Positions 60,003 through 64,000 of a DNA stretch of 64,000 bases are shown in pieces (the stretch's first letter is position 1; each line of letters starts with the position of its first letter). A program made the translations under genes and the position numbers. The DNA comes from Phycisphaerales bacterium (GTDB lineage: Bacteria > Planctomycetota > Phycisphaerae > Tepidisphaerales > Tepidisphaeraceae): NCBI GenBank assembly GCA_020853095.1, contig JADYZN010000034.1:1-64000 (forward strand), in the 5' to 3' direction. The notes under the pieces were generated by a model, which searched no databases, was not told where the DNA came from, and worked only from the letters and a program-made list of their open reading frames with translations.

Positions 60003-60890
60003 ATGCTGGCTTTACCGCTCAGTGTCCTTGGGGCCGCCTCATCGGCCGCGCCGTTGACGATTCTGGCATTGTGCATTGCCGCCGGGATCGGCACCGTATT
60101 GCTGTTGCCCTCGCGCAAAGAGGCCTCGATCCGCAAAATCGGCGGGGCGCTGCTGCTGGTGGTACTGCTGTTGGGGATCGCGCTCCTGGTCCGACAGGCC
60201 GCCCAATCGACTCTTTGGGGCGGAATGGGGCTGTATTTCTGGATTTTTTCGGTTCTTGCGATCATCGGCGCGATTCGGGTGGTGACCCATCCCCGACCGG
60301 TCTATTCGGCGTTGTATTTTGTCCTGACGGTGATGGCCAGCGCGGGGCTGTTCATCTTGATGTATGCCGAATTCATGGCTGCGGCACTGGTGATCATCTA
60401 TGCCGGGGCGATTCTGATCACTTACGTCTTTGTCATCATGCTGGCGGCCCAGGCAGTTCCATCGGACAAGCCGTTGGCGGGTCTGGCCGAGTACGATGTC
60501 GTCAGCCGCGAGCCGGTATTGGCTTGTGCGGTGGGATTTACGTTGATGGGGGTGCTCCTCTTTTTGATCTTTGATCAAGGCCAGCGAATCGTCGCGGTCC
60601 CCACTCCGCCGCCGGCCAATGTCATCGCGGCATCCGAAGGACCGACGCAACAGCTTGGCAGATATCTATTTACGAACCAACTGGTCAATTTGGAACTGGC
60701 CGGGCTGATTTTGACCATGAGCATGGTGGGCGCGATCATCATCGCCCGCCGTCGGGTGGTGGATGCGGTGGTGGTCGAAAGCGATGAGGAAGTGGTGATC
60801 GCCGCCGCCACGCCGGTGGATGACAATCCGCACAGCATCCCCGTAACCGGCACCGACAACCCTCGACAAAAGGCCTATCCGGAAACGTAA
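60003..60890 (+). CDS. nuoJ: NADH-quinone oxidoreductase subunit J
   Basis: Membrane subunit of complex I, with five predicted helices. RVVTHPRPVYSALYFVLTVM and AALVIIYAGAILITYVFVIM are conserved NuoJ segments. The protein is about 295 residues, longer than the usual 170-200, with an extra N-terminal helical region and a hydrophilic C-terminal tail. An in-frame TTG at 59997 has the better ribosome-site spacing (GGGAG, 59987-59991), so the start may be there. First of four nuo genes in the window; nuoA-I and nuoN are not here. Confidence 0.92.
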   Translation: MLALPLSVLGAASSAAPLTILALCIAAGIGTVLLLPSRKEASIRKIGGALLLVVLLLGIALLVRQAAQSTLWGGMGLYFWIFSVLAIIGAIRVVTHPRPVYSALYFVLTVMASAGLFILMYAEFMAAALVIIYAGAILITYVFVIMLAAQAVPSDKPLAGLAEYDVVSREPVLACAVGFTLMGVLLFLIFDQGQRIVAVPTPPPANVIAASEGPTQQLGRYLFTNQLVNLELAGLILTMSMVGAIIIARRRVVDAVVVESDEEVVIAAATPVDDNPHSIPVTGTDNPRQKAYPET

Positions 60891-60894
60891 CCCT

Positions 60895-61203
60895 ATGACA
60901 GAGCTTGCGTTACAACACTATCTGGGGGTGGGCGCGATTCTTTTTGTGATCGGCCTGATCGGGTTTATGACCCGTCGCAATTTGATTGTGATGTTTTTGT
61001 GTACCGAACTGATGTTTCAGGGGGTGGCGATCAATCTGATCGCGTTTGGGCGGTATCATCAAAATCTTGCGGGTCAGGCGTTTACGGTTTTCGTGTTGGT
61101 GATTGCCGCCGCCGAGGCGTCGTTGGCGCTGGGGTTGGTGGTGCTGCTGTTCCGCCAGAAGAACACGCTGGATGCGGATGCGTGGCGGGAGCTGCGGGGA
61201 TAA
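60895..61203 (+). CDS. nuoK: NADH-quinone oxidoreductase subunit K
   Basis: 102 residues, three helices, homologous to Mrp antiporter MnhC. The conserved Glu residues of the proton channel lie in FLCTELMFQGVAINLI and IAAAEASLALGLVVLLF. Length is normal. It starts 4 bases after nuoJ. Confidence 0.96.
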   Translation: MTELALQHYLGVGAILFVIGLIGFMTRRNLIVMFLCTELMFQGVAINLIAFGRYHQNLAGQAFTVFVLVIAAAEASLALGLVVLLFRQKNTLDADAWRELRG

Positions 61204-61222
61204 TTGAGCAACGGGCAATTCC

Positions 61223-63361
61223 ATGCAATTTGTGGTTGAGCATTCGTATCTGATACCGCTGCTGCCGCTGATCGGGGCGGCCATTGCGGGATTGTTCGGC
61301 GCGCGAGGGCTGAAACAACAGTCGCACTGGCCGATCTGGCTGGGCGTGGGGGCCAGCGCGGTGCTGGCGATTATTCTGCTGGTGGGGATGGCTCAGATTC
61401 ATCCGGCAGAAGGGGCGCACGCGGCGGGGATCTGGTTTCACAAGCACCTTTACACCTGGATTCAGGCCGGCAATTTCAGGGCGGATGCGGGATTTTTCCT
61501 GGATCCGCTGTCGGCGACGATGCTGTGCGTGATCTGCGGCATCGGGTTTTTCATCACCGTTTTCGCCAAGGGGTACATGGCGGGGGAAAGCGGGTATTTC
61601 CGATTTTTCGCCTACCTGGGGCTGTTCATCTTCTCGATGACGATCCTGGTGATGGGCGACAATTTCATCATGCTCTACCTGGGGTGGGAAGGGGTGGGGC
61701 TGTGTTCGTACCTGCTGATTGGCTATTTCTACGAAAAACCCTCAGCGCGTGAGGCGGCCAAAAAGGCGTTTATCGTCAACCGCGTCGGCGATTTCGGATT
61801 CGGGATCGGCATCATGCTGATCTTCCTGGCGTTTGGGTCGGTCAGTTATTTTGGCAATGGTCCGGGGACGCATTCGGGGGTTTTCGAGCTGGCCCAGGGT
61901 AATCTTAACTCGTTTCAACAGCACGCCTTACAGTGGATCCCGTTCTGGCTGATGATCGGGGCGTTCGGCAAATCGGCCCAGTTTCCGTTGTATGTGTGGT
62001 TGCCCGACGCGATGGAAGGCCCCACGCCTGTGTCGGCGTTGATTCATGCCGCGACGATGGTGACGGCCGGCATCTACATGATCGCCCGTTGCGGCACGAT
62101 GTTCATCGGCAACTCGGCGGCTATGGCGACGGTCGCGGCCATCGGGGCGTTCACGGCACTGCTGGCCGCGACGATCGCGGTGCGGCAATTCGACCTGAAA
62201 AAGGTCTTCGCCTATTCGACCATCAGCCAGCTTGGGTTCATGTTCGTGGGCGTGGGGGTGCTGGCGCCGGTGGCGGCGATGTTTCACCTGATCACGCACG
62301 CCTTCTTCAAGGCGTTGTTGTTCCTCTCATCGGGCGTGGTGATGCACGCGATGATGGGCGAGCTGGATATGCGGAAGATGAGCGGGCTGCGGCGGGTGTT
62401 GCCCAAGACGCGGATATTCATGCTGGTGGGTTGCGCGGCGCTGGCGGGTTTCCCGCTGATGAGCGGATTTTTCTCCAAGGATGAGATCGTGGCCGCCTCC
62501 TGGGCGCAGAGCAAAATCCTGGGCGTGTGGATGTTGTTCACGGCTTTCCTGACGGCCTATTACACGTTTCGGCTTTATTTCCGGGTGTTTGAAGGGCCGG
62601 AGGTGATTCCGGCGGCCGGGCCGGCAGCGCATGGCGATCACGATCATGCGGACGATCACGCCGGCACGACGCATGGACACGATCACGGGCATGATCACAG
62701 TCATGGCCACGATCATTCGCACGGCCACGACCATGGCCATCACAACCACGAGCCGCTGAGCATGACGATCCCGCTGGCGGTGTTGGCGATCGGCGCGATT
62801 GTGTCGGGATTTTTGCTCTACTGGAACCATTCGCTGGGACATTTCCTGGGTCAAAGCCCCTCGTTGCAACAGACCGCGCAGGTGGCGATGGCGAAATACG
62901 GTTCGGCCGAGATCAGCCCGCCGATGCTGGGAATGCACGATTTTCGCCCGCACGAGGTGGTGGAGCGGGAGCATTCAGCGCACCTGTACATGATGATCAT
63001 CAGCGGGGCGATCGCGCTGCTGGGCATCTGGCTGGCGTACATGCTGCACCTGAAAAACCGCACGGCCGGCGAACGGCTGGCGGAACGGTTTCCGGGGGTT
63101 ACGCGGCTGCTGGAAGCCAAGTATTGGGTGGATGAGATTTATCAGGCGGCGATCGTGGATCGGCTACGGGGGCTTGGCCGCGCGTTTTTCATGGTGGATC
63201 GGTTCGTGGTGGATGGCATTGTCTGGCTGGTGGGCTTTGTGCCCCAGTTGTCGGGCTTTGCGTTGAAACTGACGACCCAGCGGGGCTATCTGCAAGGATA
63301 TGCCGTGACGATGCTGTTCGGCATCGCGGTGGTGCTGCTGCTGGTGTTCAAGATTTTCTAA
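61223..63361 (+). CDS. nuoL: NADH-quinone oxidoreductase subunit L with His-rich loop
   Basis: 712-residue antiporter-like proton-pumping subunit. Typical stretches: FFLDPLSATMLCVICGIGFF, FIMLYLGWEGVGLCSYLLIG (channel Glu), QFPLYVWLPDAMEGPTPVSALIHAATMVTAG, and KKVFAYSTISQLGFMFVG. The C-terminal lateral helix region is present. At about residues 470-511 there is an insertion of about 42 residues with about 18 histidines (HDHGHDHSHGHDHSHGHDH-type), which is not a normal NuoL feature. Complex I otherwise appears complete in its motifs. Confidence 0.95.
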   Translation: MQFVVEHSYLIPLLPLIGAAIAGLFGARGLKQQSHWPIWLGVGASAVLAIILLVGMAQIHPAEGAHAAGIWFHKHLYTWIQAGNFRADAGFFLDPLSATMLCVICGIGFFITVFAKGYMAGESGYFRFFAYLGLFIFSMTILVMGDNFIMLYLGWEGVGLCSYLLIGYFYEKPSAREAAKKAFIVNRVGDFGFGIGIMLIFLAFGSVSYFGNGPGTHSGVFELAQGNLNSFQQHALQWIPFWLMIGAFGKSAQFPLYVWLPDAMEGPTPVSALIHAATMVTAGIYMIARCGTMFIGNSAAMATVAAIGAFTALLAATIAVRQFDLKKVFAYSTISQLGFMFVGVGVLAPVAAMFHLITHAFFKALLFLSSGVVMHAMMGELDMRKMSGLRRVLPKTRIFMLVGCAALAGFPLMSGFFSKDEIVAASWAQSKILGVWMLFTAFLTAYYTFRLYFRVFEGPEVIPAAGPAAHGDHDHADDHAGTTHGHDHGHDHSHGHDHSHGHDHGHHNHEPLSMTIPLAVLAIGAIVSGFLLYWNHSLGHFLGQSPSLQQTAQVAMAKYGSAEISPPMLGMHDFRPHEVVEREHSAHLYMMIISGAIALLGIWLAYMLHLKNRTAGERLAERFPGVTRLLEAKYWVDEIYQAAIVDRLRGLGRAFFMVDRFVVDGIVWLVGFVPQLSGFALKLTTQRGYLQGYAVTMLFGIAVVLLLVFKIF

Positions 63362-63371
63362 GTGACGCACG

Positions 63372-64000
63372 ATGCATTATTCGATTGTCCTGTTGCTGGC
63401 GGTTCCGATCGTGGGGGCGATCGTCGGGGCGTTGTTGCCCAATGCGCGCAGCGCCAAATGGTGGGCGCTGCTGGTCAGCGTGGCGACGGCGCTGGTGGGC
63501 GTGTGGATGGCGGCGCAGTTCGACTGGAACCAGGATTTGTCGGCCGTGCCGACGTCCGACCGGCTGGCCAGGTCGGTGCAGATCGCCTTTACGCCCGGAT
63601 TTGACAGCCCGCTGCATCTTCAGGCGATCCAGTTCAGCTTCAGCCTGGGGGTGGATTCGATCAGTTTGTGGCTGGTGCTGATGACCGTGCTGCTGATGCC
63701 GGTGTCGATCCTGGCCAGTTTCACCTACATCAAGGAACGGCAAAAGGAATTTTATGCGTGGATGCAGGCGTTGCTGGCTTTCATGCTGGGGGTGTTTGTC
63801 GCGCGGGACCTGCTGCTGTTTTACGTCTGTTTTGAACTGACGCTGATTCCGATGTTTTTCATCATCGGCATCTGGGGCGGTTCCGAGCGGCGATACGCGG
63901 CCGGAAAATTCTTCCTGTTCACCTTTTCGGGCAGCGTTTTCACGCTCGCGGTGGTCATTTTCCTGGGGCTGGCGGCGGGAAGTTTCGACCTGGCCACGGT
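63372..64000 (+). CDS. nuoM: NADH-quinone oxidoreductase subunit M (partial, runs off the window)
   Basis: The first about 209 residues of NuoM: helices from HYSIVLLLAVPIVGAIVGAL, then FSLGVDSISLWLVLMTVLL and DLLLFYVCFELTLIPMFFII with the channel Glu, and GGSERRYAAGKFFLFTF. The ATG at 63372 is 10 bases after nuoL. The 3' end lies beyond 64000. Confidence 0.94.
   Translation, partial: MHYSIVLLLAVPIVGAIVGALLPNARSAKWWALLVSVATALVGVWMAAQFDWNQDLSAVPTSDRLARSVQIAFTPGFDSPLHLQAIQFSFSLGVDSISLWLVLMTVLLMPVSILASFTYIKERQKEFYAWMQALLAFMLGVFVARDLLLFYVCFELTLIPMFFIIGIWGGSERRYAAGKFFLFTFSGSVFTLAVVIFLGLAAGSFDLAT

Overview
The window looks like a chromosomal stretch of a GC-rich planctomycete, most likely class Phycisphaerae. 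This is inferred from gene content: three PEP-CTERM surface proteins, an H-X9-DG-type pseudopilin, a tandem-domain microcompartment shell protein, many sugar-uptake and glycan-degradation genes, and small membrane proteins seen mostly in that phylum. No 16S/23S rRNA is present, so the assignment is not proven.

Layout. 1-190 holds two direct repeats resembling an IS21-type end. 189-5375 has a PEP-CTERM gene and a leftward housekeeping run (aroK, prepilin peptidase, LapA-like, Pal-like lipoprotein, hisH, rlmN). 5446-7587 is pyrH-frr-QueD-like. 7589-16215 is a carbohydrate locus: a solute-binding protein fused to a permease, a second permease with a large modular periplasmic insert, two sugar isomerase/epimerase TIM barrels, a Gfo/Idh/MocA dehydrogenase and a serine hydrolase. 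16230-19574 has another PEP-CTERM gene, a decayed vapBC pair, a 190-bp element with 32-bp inverted ends, and a solitary atpD. 19678-22332 has a two-domain AsnC/siroheme-decarboxylase-like protein, a flavin reductase, a small membrane protein and a gamma-carbonic anhydrase. 22395-25435 is a second sugar ABC uptake system, also without an ATPase. 25719-30229 has ino1, a decayed DUF4258/DUF2283 pair, a membrane-stress cluster (DUF883/DUF1469-like) and small secreted or coiled-coil genes.

30319-31977 pairs a BMC-T shell protein with a DapA-family aldolase that carries a C-terminal extension resembling an encapsulation peptide. 32076-35363 has two DegT aminotransferases and a soluble histidine kinase. 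35467-45119 is a GntR-controlled polysaccharide locus (beta-helix protein, two large TIM-barrel/CBM9-like hydrolases, pseudopilin, PEP-CTERM protein) with a two-box operator. 45320-50008 is a DeoR-controlled run (YjbQ, archaeal-type triosephosphate isomerase-like, class III aminotransferase, Gfo/Idh dehydrogenase) with a three-box operator. 50237-55083 encodes a heterodimeric ABC exporter with one degenerate ATP site plus its HlyD adaptor. 55203-55677 is a decayed relBE pair. 55733-56090 is ssrA (tmRNA) with a promoter. 56181-59873 has pdxH, a candidate small RNA, a ROK repressor and two unknown proteins. 60003-64000 is nuoJKLM of respiratory complex I, where NuoL carries a striking His-rich loop; nuoM runs off the end.

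Themes. (1) Carbohydrate scavenging: two import systems, both dependent on an ATPase encoded elsewhere, and two regulated catabolic or degradative loci. (2) A possible aldolase-bearing microcompartment. (3) Three toxin-antitoxin modules, all broken, amid intact housekeeping genes. (4) Several short palindromic elements placed at gene 3' ends. Nothing was searched against databases; all family calls are from motifs and recollection of families.
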